Shown here: positions 24,809-35,650 of the stretch, in pieces
Numbering within the stretch: position 1 is the first letter of the stretch
Layout: each line of letters opens with the position of its first letter
Origin: Lojkania enalia
Lineage: Eukaryota; Ascomycota; Dothideomycetes; Pleosporales
Assembly: GCA_010094045.1 (NCBI GenBank)
Contig: ML986591.1
Span: 265,965-329,964, forward strand
DNA length: 64,000 bases
Direction: 5' to 3'
The notes under the pieces: model-generated
The model's database searches: none
The model's input: only the letters and a program-made list of their open reading frames with translations
What the model was told of the DNA's origin: nothing
Translations under genes and position numbers: made by a program

Positions 24809-25202
24809 TGCGATAGAATTGAGTATGCTTGCGTGGGTCACTCACTACACTTAAATGTTTGGGGGCTTTGCTCGGACAACTGCACTAAGTGGGGTTGGGT
24901 GCGAAAATCATCGGAGCTGTTATCGGAGGGCGCATCGGATTACTTCTTTGGGACTCACATTGCTCGTCGATGCCGCAAACGCAACCAAATAACAATAACT
25001 TTAGGCCTTCAACTAAGATCCATTTGATGCATATGTAGGATACAGTCCATTATCGTGACCGACGCCATTTTCATCCCCGTCTCGAATCCACCTCTGTTAT
25101 CCCATTGCATATATGAATTTGAGCAGCAATGCCATCCCATCCTGATCACCGGAGTAGACGACGCCCAGGCCCTGCAAAAAGAGAGAGAATAAGGGAAGAC
25201 GT
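24809..25202. other. intergenic, nothing recognised
   Basis: Short gap between the reductase start and the 3' end of the eL42 gene. Confidence 0.5.
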
Positions 25203-26131
<929 letters not shown>

Positions 26132-26550
26132 CTTGGCTGATTTTTGCTGTGGTTAGTTGCTGTGGGCAAAAGGAAATCGTCTTGTTGATGCTAGTGCGGG
26201 CGACGTTCAAAATTGCTCGCTTAGCTGGTGCGATGGCTTGGCATGCCTTAGGTAATCAATGGCACCAGCCACATGGCAGCCACATCAAAGTCTCGACATC
26301 CTCATCTGAAAGTCGAAGCAACCTTGAAGTCTAAAGCCACTATGTCCTTGCCAATTTCGAGATCCATCCTGAGAAGACGAGAAAACAAATTATCGGCTTG
26401 ATTAACAATGTACATAATTTGCACAATCTAGCAAGAAACAATCGTTAAACTGTGGTATCTTATGCAACTTGTATAGACCTCCCAAATCTAAGGACCCCTA
26501 CGCCGGGCCGAAGATAAAGAGCAAATGAAAGAAATAAAGAGTTGGTGAGA
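26132..26550. promoter_or_regulatory. eL42 upstream region
   Basis: Short gap between the eL42 start and the 3' end of the Heh/Src1 gene. It must hold the eL42 promoter. No named element recognised. Confidence 0.35.
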
Positions 26551-28711
26551 CTAGTAAATCGGTCGGCCCTCTTCCCATGTAGAGCTCTTGAGCTCCTTCG
26601 TCTCGCGGGGTGTCGTGTTCGGAGGGCTGCTTCCAATACCGGCACCGTAGCTATACCGTCCACTCTCGCGCCTTCCTGAGCCACGGCCATCCTCAATCAG
26701 CTCAATTGGGCCAATCCACTCCCACATTCGAGCTACATCACCACTCCTGCCTTCTCGTACAGCCGCTCGCACATTAGAGTTATGCTCTACCTTCTTTTGC
26801 ACCTTCTCCCATAGCTTCTGGCGCCTCGAAGAAGAAAATTCAGCCCGCAGGATGTCGTCCCGAAGTTGTGTCATGCTGATACCCAATTCAGGGTACGCGC
26901 TTGGCTCTTGGTAGTTTAGCGAAGCATGGCTAGCCAACCTATTGAAGACTTCGCTAGCAAGTTGTTTGGCGCGAGCTTCCATTGCGCGATTGGACGTGAT
27001 TAAATATCGGCCATAGGAGCCAGAGGAAAAAACTAGGAAGATTAGAACAAGCTGCCAAATATATCGTTCAGCAGTTTGTCGGAGGGATCGCTTGATGCTG
27101 CAGGAGAGGGAGAGCTCTGCAAGGGAGGTTGAGGAAAGCGTTCGTCCGCCGGTGCTCCTGTAGCCGCAGCCAAGGATCTGATTAGTACAAGTCCATGTCA
27201 GAAAGGTTACCGTAAATGGTCGAACAGACCAGGGGAAAGAAGACTTACCCGTCGGTATTCTCCATAATTTCCTCCCGACTAGACAAGTCACCAATGGCGC
27301 TCTTCCACAGGTCTTCAAACTCCTCTTGAGACATGCCTTTGCGCCTCTTTGATGAGAGTTCGTCCTTCAGCTCGGCTTCGCTAACCTCCGGGCATTCCAC
27401 GAGCTTCCCTTCTTTATCTGGCTCTCGGCACTCATACTTGGCCCTTCGTTCCCTTAGAACCTGCACGCCGCGATCAGCAACGAGCGTTATTCGGCGAGTC
27501 TTCTCACTGTCAGGCTCGCATGACGGAGGCAAAGGGATAAGCCCACCGAGCGACAATGGGTGATCCTTCTTGGTGAAATCCCGATCGCAGACCACTTCTA
27601 GGTTTTGATAGCACATAGCATGTGGAGGACAAGGCTCACACTGCGGTAGAATGATTTCTGCCCATTCAGGGACCTCGACTCCAGCAAGTGAAGTGGCATC
27701 CCTACCAATGCCGCAGAAGCCAACAGCATACTTTTCTTGCCGCCAAATCGCACCAAAGATGGCAGCTGAGGTGGTCAGGAGCGTCACAGACATTGCTTTC
27801 AAAGTACCACTAGCTTTAGATCGGGGTTCGCGCCTCCGAGGAGGCAAGATGTCTTTCTCTCCATTTTTTGCGCGCTCTCGTACCAGTTCCAGTCGTTCTT
27901 CTGGAGTGAATTCCTCGCCAGTTTCCACACCATCAGATTCTACAACAGCCTCCTCTTTCTTCAATCCGGAAATAGGCACATCGAAGGTACGGCGCGTTGG
28001 TGGAACAATGCCTTCGTCTAGCTGCTCGACTTTAGGCTGGAACGTCTTGCGGCGATGCGCATCGCTTTTCCGCTTTTCCTTGTGTTCAAACCCCATAGTC
28101 TTTCGTCGTCGGCCATCACGAGCCGCCGAATCTGGTACTAGCGGAGAACTACCGCTCTGGAACGGATTGTCCTGCGTGAACGGACTCTCGTCCTCTAGCA
28201 GCAGCTCCTGTTTCACCGCTGGCGTAGCGCTTTTGCGATTGCGGCGCACAGGGGGCTGCTCGTTGGCGTCCCCATCTGCATCCACAGTCCTCGCATGCTT
28301 TGTGGGCACTGTACTGGAAGGAGTCTTGCTCCTTCGAACAGGTGCTGCCCGTTCTGACTGCTCCTCCTCTGTCGCAGACCGCATTGTCCTCCTCGATGTT
28401 CGCCTTGTGGTGGTAATAGGTGGAGCGAGAATTGTCTCATCTTCGGGATCCTCAGTGGTGGTGCTCGCCTGACTTGATGGAACGTCTTCGATGCCTCTAG
28501 CTGAACGTTTCGTTCGTGCTTGTGCCCGTTGTAGTTTGGCAGCCTGCGGAAGAACTTGTTCGGTGAACAGCGCAACAAGCGTAGCCTTTTTCGCGGATGG
28601 AGGATGCGAAATATTATGCTTCAGCAAAATGCCGCGCAGTTCTGCATTTGTGATTTTGGCTGGATCCACCTCCGGATCCAAGTACCAGTACTCATCTCGG
28701 GCATCGGTCAT
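26551..28711 (-). CDS. SRC1: inner nuclear membrane protein Heh1/Src1/MAN1 (2 exons, 689 aa)
   Basis: Integral protein of the inner nuclear membrane that tethers chromatin and supports nuclear pore quality control. Exons: 28711-27249 and 27157-26551; total 2070 nt. Residues 10-50 form the HeH/LEM-like fold (YLDPEVDPAKITNAELRGILLKHNI as the core). A long basic, Ser/Pro-rich linker follows, with nuclear-localisation-like clusters such as RRRKTMGFEHKEKRKS. TM1 is around TLKAMSVTLLTTSAAIFGAI. The Cys-rich lumenal part includes CEPCPPHAMC and VVCDRDF. TM2 is WQLVLIFLVFSSGSYGRYLI, followed by the MSC (Man1-Src1 C-terminal) domain with LRDDILRAEFSSSRRQKLW, VEHNSNVRA and MWEWIGP. The intron acceptor was chosen at CTACAG because an earlier AG breaks the frame of the conserved C-terminus. 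Confidence 0.93.
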
Positions 28712-30172
28712 GTTTGTCGGAGGTTACGCAGACAGTTTGGTCGAGTGTGACAATTCTAGAGAGGCTCAGGAGATGATCCAACAATGTATTTGCACTAAGA
28801 GGAGTCAGCTGCTTCGGAATCGATGGCGTGTTGCGATGTCCGCGGTGTGATGTTGGGGTGGTGGAGAGATGGTTTGGTGAGCTTTCCGAAGTTGGCGTCA
28901 AGCATTGTTGTGATGTCAGTTGCGAGAGGCAACAGCGAGCACAGACCTCTTACTCCGTCCAATCATGTTCTATCCATTTCTTGGCATTCCCGTATAGTTT
29001 TCACTCCCGTGGCCTTATCACAAAAATCTATTCCAAGCGTAGGTGGGCCCGCGGACTCCGCAAATACTGCAGTATTTCATGGAAGTAATTCTTGAACTTA
29101 TCTCTTAAGCAATCGAATTGTGCATCGCTAGCTCCTTAGCTACTATTAAGACTATAGTTGCATCAGCTCGATCTCTCCCCATGGTAAGCTGTAGCTCGTT
29201 CGATTTCTAGGAGCTAAGTGACTAAAGCAGCCACAAGCTTCTCATAATATATTGTTTCTAGGCGCATTATCCCTATCTGTCATGTTATCATAGGCGATAG
29301 TATCCAAACACCTTTACGCATCCGAGCGATTAAGTGTATCACGAAGCACATAGGTCTACCTTGGATCCTACATCATCTATTTTCTTTAGGATTCGGCTCA
29401 AGTTGCTAGACAAGTTCCAAAGATAGTTCAGTGCTAGAGAGGGCTACCCTCCGTTATCGGCCCGGTATTCACCACTTCTTTCATGTTTATATACGCGACT
29501 TCAACCGTAGTAGTAACTATGCCTACATCCGGTCTTTCTACTCTCTAGATTAGTCTGGCATCACAGTTGCTTCTAGGATCGTAGTTGTGTACAGTGAAGT
29601 TTGATGTTGTTATTATTCGCTGTTTTGTTTTACAAGGGATGTTTCCGCTTCCATTTTATCCCGAATGCAGGCTCAGCGTGAGCCTTAGAAATGTAATAGG
29701 AATAGCGAAGAGATTTAGAGATAAAACGTATGGAGGCTGAGAACCTAGGGTTTTAGATTTCGAGATGGGACTATGGGATGGAGAAGGTGGTTTTTCATGT
29801 TGATAATATGCTGGTCTATATCAAGGACAAGTTATTTTTTCATATAAAGCATGTTCCTAGAAGTGAATATGATATTGAATGCTCGAAGTAGTTTGTAACG
29901 CACGGTCACAGGCCTCGCACATTAAAATCACAGCCATAGGGTGATTCTCAATGATTCGAATGCTTTTCATTCTTCTATATTTCATCGCTTGTGCTCTGTC
30001 TATTCCAATCTAACTAGGAGAGCTGTAGACATGTTTCCTATACTCCGGGCCATCGAAATGTGAGCGTCCACCCTAAGCTTTTTAGGGTTAGCATTTTCGC
30101 TTAGCGTTCACCACCTCGAATGATAACAGTTATCATCCACTATCACCAATAACCAATACCGGAGGGGTAACA
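28712..30172. other. 1.5 kb intergenic, nothing recognised
   Basis: Divergent region upstream of the Heh/Src1 gene and of the 2EXR-like gene at 30173. Overlapping chance frames at 28823-29095; no convincing gene. Confidence 0.5.
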
Positions 30173-31000
30173 ATGGCTATGTCCAGTAGGAGCTGTAGCC
30201 TTCTGCGGCTTCCACGGGAGCTTCGTGATATGATCTATCGCTATGCTCTTTCCCATTACGATGGCCTCTTTTACCACCGAGTAGAGGACTACAAGGCAAA
30301 CTTCTACTCTTCCGAGGATGCATTTTACGAATTCAACCAACTGAAGTACGCATGTCGTCAGCTTTATCACGAAACTGCCGGCAAAGAGCTCATACGCAAT
30401 GATTTGATCTTCGTCAGCCGCCCTGACCGGAAAGGGAAATACCTGGAAAGGCCTACCGGAGTCCAGTTTCTTGGCTTCTTAGACATGTGCCACGAAGTCT
30501 GGCGTCAACGAATTCGTCGTGTCTGGCTCCGTAATTATTGCAAAATTGAGCAAGATAGAGGGGAGAATCCTCGCGATCTACACATCATCATCGACTACTG
30601 CAAAATTCACCCTCGAACGACGGTGTTTTGGGAACTAAGCCAGATCAACTGGCTGAACTGCCCCGCAATTCTCATTTCAGAAGGCTTGCATTGGGAAACA
30701 GCATTTAGAGGCACGGAACTTTCTTCCAAATGTGCTAAGTATAAGGTAGCTTGGATCGGTGGGTCGCAGATGGTGTATACAAGTTTGTGGAGATGCTGGA
30801 AATCCATGGGACCAAGAAGAGGCGGAAGAGAAATTGAAGATATTAATGTGCCGAACTTCAGGTTCATGCCTTGGGGGCGGGATCAGTTCGACGAGAAGAA
30901 GTTTCGACAGAGTATCGATACTCAGGAGCCAACACTGGAGGATGAGATCAAGAAGGCCTGGTTAGAGCTAGTAAGAGAATGGTATACGGTAGGAATGTAG
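30173..31000 (+). CDS. 2EXR/F-box-like protein, copy A (275 aa)
   Basis: Single exon with its ATG at 30173. The N-terminus holds LLRLPRELRDMIYRYAL, the LPxEL(R)xxIYxY core of the fungal 2EXR/F-box-like family, followed by LKYACRQLYHETAG. Shared with the paralogue at 33284: a GVQFLGFLDMC block, a C-x2-HP block and a C-terminal NFRFMPW. Biochemical role is unknown. F-box-like proteins may bridge substrates to SCF ubiquitin ligase, but no clear Skp1-binding F-box is visible here. Part of a local family that also includes broken copies at 1960 and 31190. Confidence 0.75.
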   Translation: MAMSSRSCSLLRLPRELRDMIYRYALSHYDGLFYHRVEDYKANFYSSEDAFYEFNQLKYACRQLYHETAGKELIRNDLIFVSRPDRKGKYLERPTGVQFLGFLDMCHEVWRQRIRRVWLRNYCKIEQDRGENPRDLHIIIDYCKIHPRTTVFWELSQINWLNCPAILISEGLHWETAFRGTELSSKCAKYKVAWIGGSQMVYTSLWRCWKSMGPRRGGREIEDINVPNFRFMPWGRDQFDEKKFRQSIDTQEPTLEDEIKKAWLELVREWYTVGM

Positions 31001-31189
31001 GCATCTTTCCTGTGGTCTAGCAACGGATATGCCTAAATACACGCACGATATGGCATGAATAAGCTACGCGTTTTCAACCCTACTTATATCTATGTCAAGC
31101 CCTACCAAGTTAATCAACGTTTGGACAAACGTATCCCTAAGTTTTTGATTTTCACGTACCACAACCCTCTTTTCTAATCCGATCCCAAA

Positions 31190-31330
31190 AAAATTCAAAT
31201 GCCAACCTGGTTAGCACAAAAGAACTTCCTCTCTTCAGACCTCCAGGAGAGATCCGCCATTTGATATACGAATACGTGCTCCCTGAGCCAACCAGATTTC
31301 ACTATAAAACGCCTAAAGGCGGGATCGGTG
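31190..31330 (+). pseudogene. 2EXR/F-box-like copy B, 5' fragment
   Basis: Only the N-terminal block remains: STKELPLFRPPGEIRHLIYEYVLPEP in one frame from about 31213. This is the family LPxELxxIYEYVL motif, with PPGE in place of PAEL. There is no in-frame ATG; the ATG at 31199 is in another frame. The homologous sequence stops at about 31330, immediately before the Fot1/Pogo transposase relic. Lies between copies A and C. Confidence 0.6.
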
Positions 31331-32010
31331 CACACGGCACGGCAGCTTTAGTGAGCGAATCGGGCGGCTCATTAATTGCAGTAGTTAAGCTACTCTGATT
31401 CCTAGTATTACCTTAGAATTAGCGGCGATACCTATATAGAAGCCTGTCTTAAACTTATAAATACCGTTATCAGCGATACTCTTCTTTGCTTTACTATTAC
31501 GTACTAGGTCAGACCAATTACTGTTAACCTTAGGGTCCTGATAGAGCGCTCACTGATAGCCGTATTTCCGATAGACGCGTGTTTTGAGCTCATTGAACAC
31601 CTGGTGAAGTTGAATAGCCATCAATCGCCGACCTCATCAGTAGAGCGAGCTCTAAGCAGATGATTGGCTATATCCCGCATACTGTCGGTAGTAGGAGGAT
31701 ACCTGCGAGAACATAGGTCTATTATATGCTGAACAATGTTTGATTATTCTACCTTCGAAAGTTTCTTTGATTGGGGCTCACAGCCGCGTCGAGAAGAGGT
31801 GCCAGCGCGGCCTATTTTGAGCGTTGATTCGGGAACATTATAGGCTTTTGCTACAGCTCGTACGCTCTAAATTTGGCCCATAATGATATTTGATATGGCA
31901 AGCGATATTCGACCTTTTCTATAGATTGATTTACGTTGAGGTGGTTGCTGGATTGCGCTAATAGATAGGTGGTGGTGTTCTCTTGGCAAAAGTGCGTAGC
32001 TCACTTGTAC
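31331..32010 (-). mobile_element. decayed Fot1/Pogo-type (Tc1/mariner) transposase relic
   Basis: Read on the minus strand, broken frames line up with the N-terminal half of fungal Pogo transposases. First comes a psq-type helix-turn-helix (SVRAVAKAYNVPESTLK near 31870-31820). Then come VQHIIDLCSRRYPPTTDSMRDIANHLL, the CENP-B/Tc5 region, and LKTRVYRKYGYQ. Last is a stretch ending GIYKFKTGFYIGIAANSKV, where active elements have IYNFDETGF. Several stops and frame changes interrupt it and the catalytic DDE half is missing. The terminal inverted repeats could not be placed. Confidence 0.75.
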
Positions 32011-32775
32011 GCGTAGCTTGCTTGTATAATACGTTATGAGGCGGTAGGCAGGTTCTTTTCTTTTCTTTTCTTTTTCTATAATCTTTTTGCGCAGTTTCCC
32101 CTACTTTAACAGGGGGGTTGTTTTAAAAGAAAAGATTGACCGTCATTGAAGAGTATAAGTGGATTGATTGTACTGGAACTGGAATCTTCCCCATCCTAAA
32201 AAGCTGTGTACGTACTCTGGTGCTAAAGCGATGCTAATATTTTTAATTTTAGATTTAAATTGGGTAGACAGACATCATGTTAGACATCATGTTTCCATTG
32301 TTCAGCTATTAATAATTTGTACTATATGCTACTTTTCAGGTTCCGACCGCAGAGAACAGCAGGAACAGCAATGGTCCCCTCTCGGTGATTTTGCTAGACC
32401 GATACATCTCTTTCAGACAGTAGTAGCCGTCCATACACTACTCGACGGGAACAGACCGTGGCATTGCAACATTCGTTGCTAAGACGTGTCGAGGTGTGAT
32501 CTGCGGGGCGGCTTCGGGATCGGGTTGCCATTCACCTTCCATCCAAGAAGGATGTCTAGGGAATGATAACTGTAGGGAATGATTTGAGCTCGCCGGAGAG
32601 TTCTCTGTTGATGTAGGAAAGGTATGTGTTAGAAAGGGCCCCCGGGGAAAGAGGAGAGATGGTAGCTATCTCAAAAGGGAAAGTAGGATGAAGGCGGGGC
32701 GGGCATTCCTTCACCACCAAGCTAGCCATCACTTCCCTTTAAGCAGGTATCGCAATCCCTTCGCTTTCCTGTTCG
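32011..32775. other. intergenic, TE-flank; nothing recognised
   Basis: Begins with a TTTTC-rich microsatellite near 32052-32075. No gene supported. Confidence 0.4.
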
Positions 32776-32974
32776 CATCCTGCGCAACCTCAATTCTATC
32801 ACACCTATCGTCGACATCCATACCCACATCTACCGGCCCACCTTGGTCGAGCTCCTCTGCTCGCGCCAAGCCATCTCCTACGTTCGCATCTTTCTTCACG
32901 CCTCCGATTCCTCATAGGCCGCCATTCTACCCGGCGAAGATGATATCGTTTTCAACCATAGTTACCTCACGTGA
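32776..32974 (+). pseudogene. amidohydrolase (ACMSD/amidohydrolase-2 family) 5' relic
   Basis: One frame reads ITPIVDIHTHIYRPTLVELL, then RQAISYVRIFLHASDSS, a TAG stop, then AAILPGEDD and a TGA. This matches the start of fungal metal-dependent amidohydrolases: the HxH metal motif in VDIHTH, then the ILPGEDD block. The rest of the TIM barrel cannot be followed. A 153-codon frame over the same bases (32688-33149) is out of frame with this homology and is not taken as a gene. Confidence 0.65.
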
Positions 32975-33283
32975 TCGCCTTTTTCCAACAACAGTCCTCG
33001 TATTCGAGTTTCACGGGTTGGCCCGTGCGTATCTCCGCCAGCGCATCCGGAGGCTGTGTAACTCACCCTTTATCACTCTATCACGTCCATCTATAACGGA
33101 AGTCATCTTGCCTCGGGAGTTAATGATTCTGTACGGCATTAACATTTAAGTATCTTTATGAAAACGGATTGCTACCAAACTGCGCGTAAAAATACCGCCT
33201 GTAGCCTAGCGCTTCCATTGACTTTGCAGCATCGAATCTATCATTTGCAAGACAGGCATCCACACAAAGACAGGTGAAAGTGA

Positions 33284-34291
33284 ATGGCTTTGTTACGCCG
33301 CGTTCTTATCAATATCCGGCATCCAAAACGAATTCTCAAAAGAGGAAAGGAGAATAAGCAACTAGGAGCTGCCCCACTAAACCCGAATCATGACGAAGAG
33401 GTTGAAGAGACGGTGATATCAAATGGAGCAAGTCATCTAATAAGCCGAAATTTCCCCTCCAGCGTTCAGCCTTTGAATGGCGGCTGCTGCTTATTTCGGC
33501 TTCCCGCGGAGCTATTAAGCATAATCTACGAATATGTCTTGACGGAAGAGAAAGGCTTATTTTCACTATGCAAAATTCCTCTAGACAACAGCACATGGCC
33601 CGAACAATACACGCAGCTCTCCTCCTCACCACACTGGTTGATCGAGTCCAATATGTTGAAATATGTATGCCGTCAGTTGTACCACGACACACGCGGTCTG
33701 GGCATCCGCTTTAACAAAGTTGAATTTTCCAATCGATGGACGTACCCGGCATACATGCAATTCCTCGATTTCTTCAAAATGTGCTCGCCAGCCAATCAAC
33801 AGCGGCTCTGCGTCGTGATCACAGATAAGGACAATTGCATTGCAAGTCCTCGACCGGCGACACAGTATAGAGGCATGATCACTGAAGACATGCTAAATAG
33901 TATTCACGGGATGATTGAATTTTGCCAAGAGCACCCAAAAGTGCAAGTTCTTTATCGAACGAATCTGCTGCAGTTCTCTTATCAAATGGCCATTACCGGT
34001 CCAGCGTTGGCCCGCGCCTTTCGCGGCATCGATATCCACGATTATCGTCATTTCGGCCCTATAATTAAAAATGAAATAAATAATATAGCAACACGTCTCC
34101 AGCGAGGTAGAGATGCAGACTGTCTCGATACACCAAACTTTCGTTTTTGGCCAATGTTGGAAAGCTGGGATTTGGAAACCTGCACAGTCGGGCTGCGATA
34201 TTTTTTGGAGAATCACGGAGCATATCCGCCGGATTGGGTTGTTCATGAAGTCGCTGCCACTTTGGCATTGTGGTGTTATTGGGGTCTCTGA
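33284..34291 (+). CDS. 2EXR/F-box-like protein, copy C (335 aa)
   Basis: Single exon from the ATG at 33284. Residues 1-60 are a basic leader. CLFRLPAELLSIIYEYVLTEEKGLF is the family N-terminal motif, followed by LKYVCRQLYHDTRGLG, YMQFLDFFKMCSP, FCQEHPKVQVLY and, near the end, DTPNFRFWP. These blocks occur in the same order and at similar spacing as in copy A at 30173, so the two are paralogues from local duplication. The frame is intact. Function unknown beyond the family. Confidence 0.75.
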   Translation: MALLRRVLINIRHPKRILKRGKENKQLGAAPLNPNHDEEVEETVISNGASHLISRNFPSSVQPLNGGCCLFRLPAELLSIIYEYVLTEEKGLFSLCKIPLDNSTWPEQYTQLSSSPHWLIESNMLKYVCRQLYHDTRGLGIRFNKVEFSNRWTYPAYMQFLDFFKMCSPANQQRLCVVITDKDNCIASPRPATQYRGMITEDMLNSIHGMIEFCQEHPKVQVLYRTNLLQFSYQMAITGPALARAFRGIDIHDYRHFGPIIKNEINNIATRLQRGRDADCLDTPNFRFWPMLESWDLETCTVGLRYFLENHGAYPPDWVVHEVAATLALWCYWGL

Positions 34292-34981
34292 TTCAAGCGT
34301 GCTTCGGACCTTTCTTGCCCTCTTCTAGGATTTGCTATAAGGGAATCCTACGGTGGCTCTAAACAATTCACGTCGGGAAGGTGCACAATGACCAAATTTT
34401 TGTGCTTTTCTGCTAGTCAATGAAGCTGGTAAAATTAAGGACAAATATATTTATCATATGGGGTAGGATTGCTTTAAGGGGTTTCTGACTATGGCCTATT
34501 GTGAACTAATATATAAATCGTTGAACTTGTACCTTACGTTTGCAAATGGAGCGGGTAAAACTTATCCTGGATAGATTTTAGATGAGCTGTCATGCAAATC
34601 CTCCTTACTCTCCTAAATTTTATATCAAATTAATGATGTATAATGACATAATAATTGACGAGATCGTTAAATTCCTGGAGACTAAGTGGTTGCTTAGATG
34701 GAAACGAAAGAGCTACGGCGTTTGACTGACGGCGTACCCTCACATACGAATCTCCACGTCTGAACGATCCATGTACACTAAACAATTTTCATTTTGAGAG
34801 GTGAACCAGGCAAACTACACCGTACAACTTGTCAGATTTCAATAATAGGATTTGAGTGTGGCTGTGCATAGGCCAAGCCGCATCATGACTCAAGCGAGAT
34901 CTAAATCTGTCAGATTGTACAACATTCCACATCCCCCAAGCTCCATTTAAACCCCATCATCCACTTTGTCCGAATAAGAAT
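34292..34981. other. intergenic, nothing recognised
   Basis: AT-rich gap of about 690 bp. No coding or repeat signal. Confidence 0.5.
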
Positions 34982-35650
34982 ATGTCTTCCAGAATAGCTC
35001 AATCAAACATTTCTTCCTACTCATCCCAGCTAAACATGTCTTCTAACATATCCCAACCACCAAAAAAACCCCAACCCCACGATATCCCCTACCTTCCCCC
35101 GGAACTCTGGAACCAAATACTCCTCTCTCTTGACTCTACCGACCTCCCATACCTCTGGACAACCTTGCGCTCCGTCTCTCACAGATTTTCCCAGATCGTT
35201 GAAAAAGCCGTAGAAACGCACTATTTGCCCCACTACACTCACATATCCCTCATATTCCCGCGACGTGGCCCGGATATGAAGTTAGTGCACGGGTCATGGG
35301 TTCCGCTTATGACGTTGAAATATGCGGGTCTCACGCCCGATCGATCGCGTATGATTCTTGTCACGCCGGAGACGGTTAAAGGGAAGAGTGATGGCGAGGA
35401 CGTGAGCATGAAAGAGTTGAGGGAGGCGAGAGGGATGGATGAAGAGAGGATGAATGGGGCAGAGATGAGTGTTGCAATTGGGTGGAAGGGGGCCTTGGTG
35501 CCGATGAGCATAGAGAAGGATTTTAGGTGGGATGAAGCGTGTGGGGTTTGGAGATGGAAGGTTGATTGGAAGGCATTGGTTAGCGGTTTCTTGAAGGCGA
35601 AGAAGGAGCATAGAGACCGATTGGCGGGGAGGAGAAGGCTGAAGAGGTGA
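34982..35650 (+). CDS. F-box-like protein (222 aa)
   Basis: Single exon. After a Ser/Asn/Gln-rich leader the F-box-like helix set is IPYLPPELWNQILLSLDSTDLPYLWTTLRSVS, followed by FSQIVEKAVETHYLPHYTHISL. This LPPELWNQIL...LWxxLRxVS pattern is common in small ascomycete F-box proteins. The basic C-terminus ends GRRRLKR. The start is the first ATG; a second in-frame ATG lies at 35036. Probable but unproven SCF adaptor. It is not closely related to the 2EXR copies upstream. Confidence 0.75.
   Translation: MSSRIAQSNISSYSSQLNMSSNISQPPKKPQPHDIPYLPPELWNQILLSLDSTDLPYLWTTLRSVSHRFSQIVEKAVETHYLPHYTHISLIFPRRGPDMKLVHGSWVPLMTLKYAGLTPDRSRMILVTPETVKGKSDGEDVSMKELREARGMDEERMNGAEMSVAIGWKGALVPMSIEKDFRWDEACGVWRWKVDWKALVSGFLKAKKEHRDRLAGRRRLKR

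Noticed and set aside
27651..28472. 273-codon plus-strand frame
   Set aside because: Antisense shadow of the Heh/Src1 gene, whose domains and intron are well supported.
32688..33149. 153-codon plus-strand frame
   Set aside because: It overlaps the amidohydrolase relic in a different frame; the recognisable homology is in the other frame.
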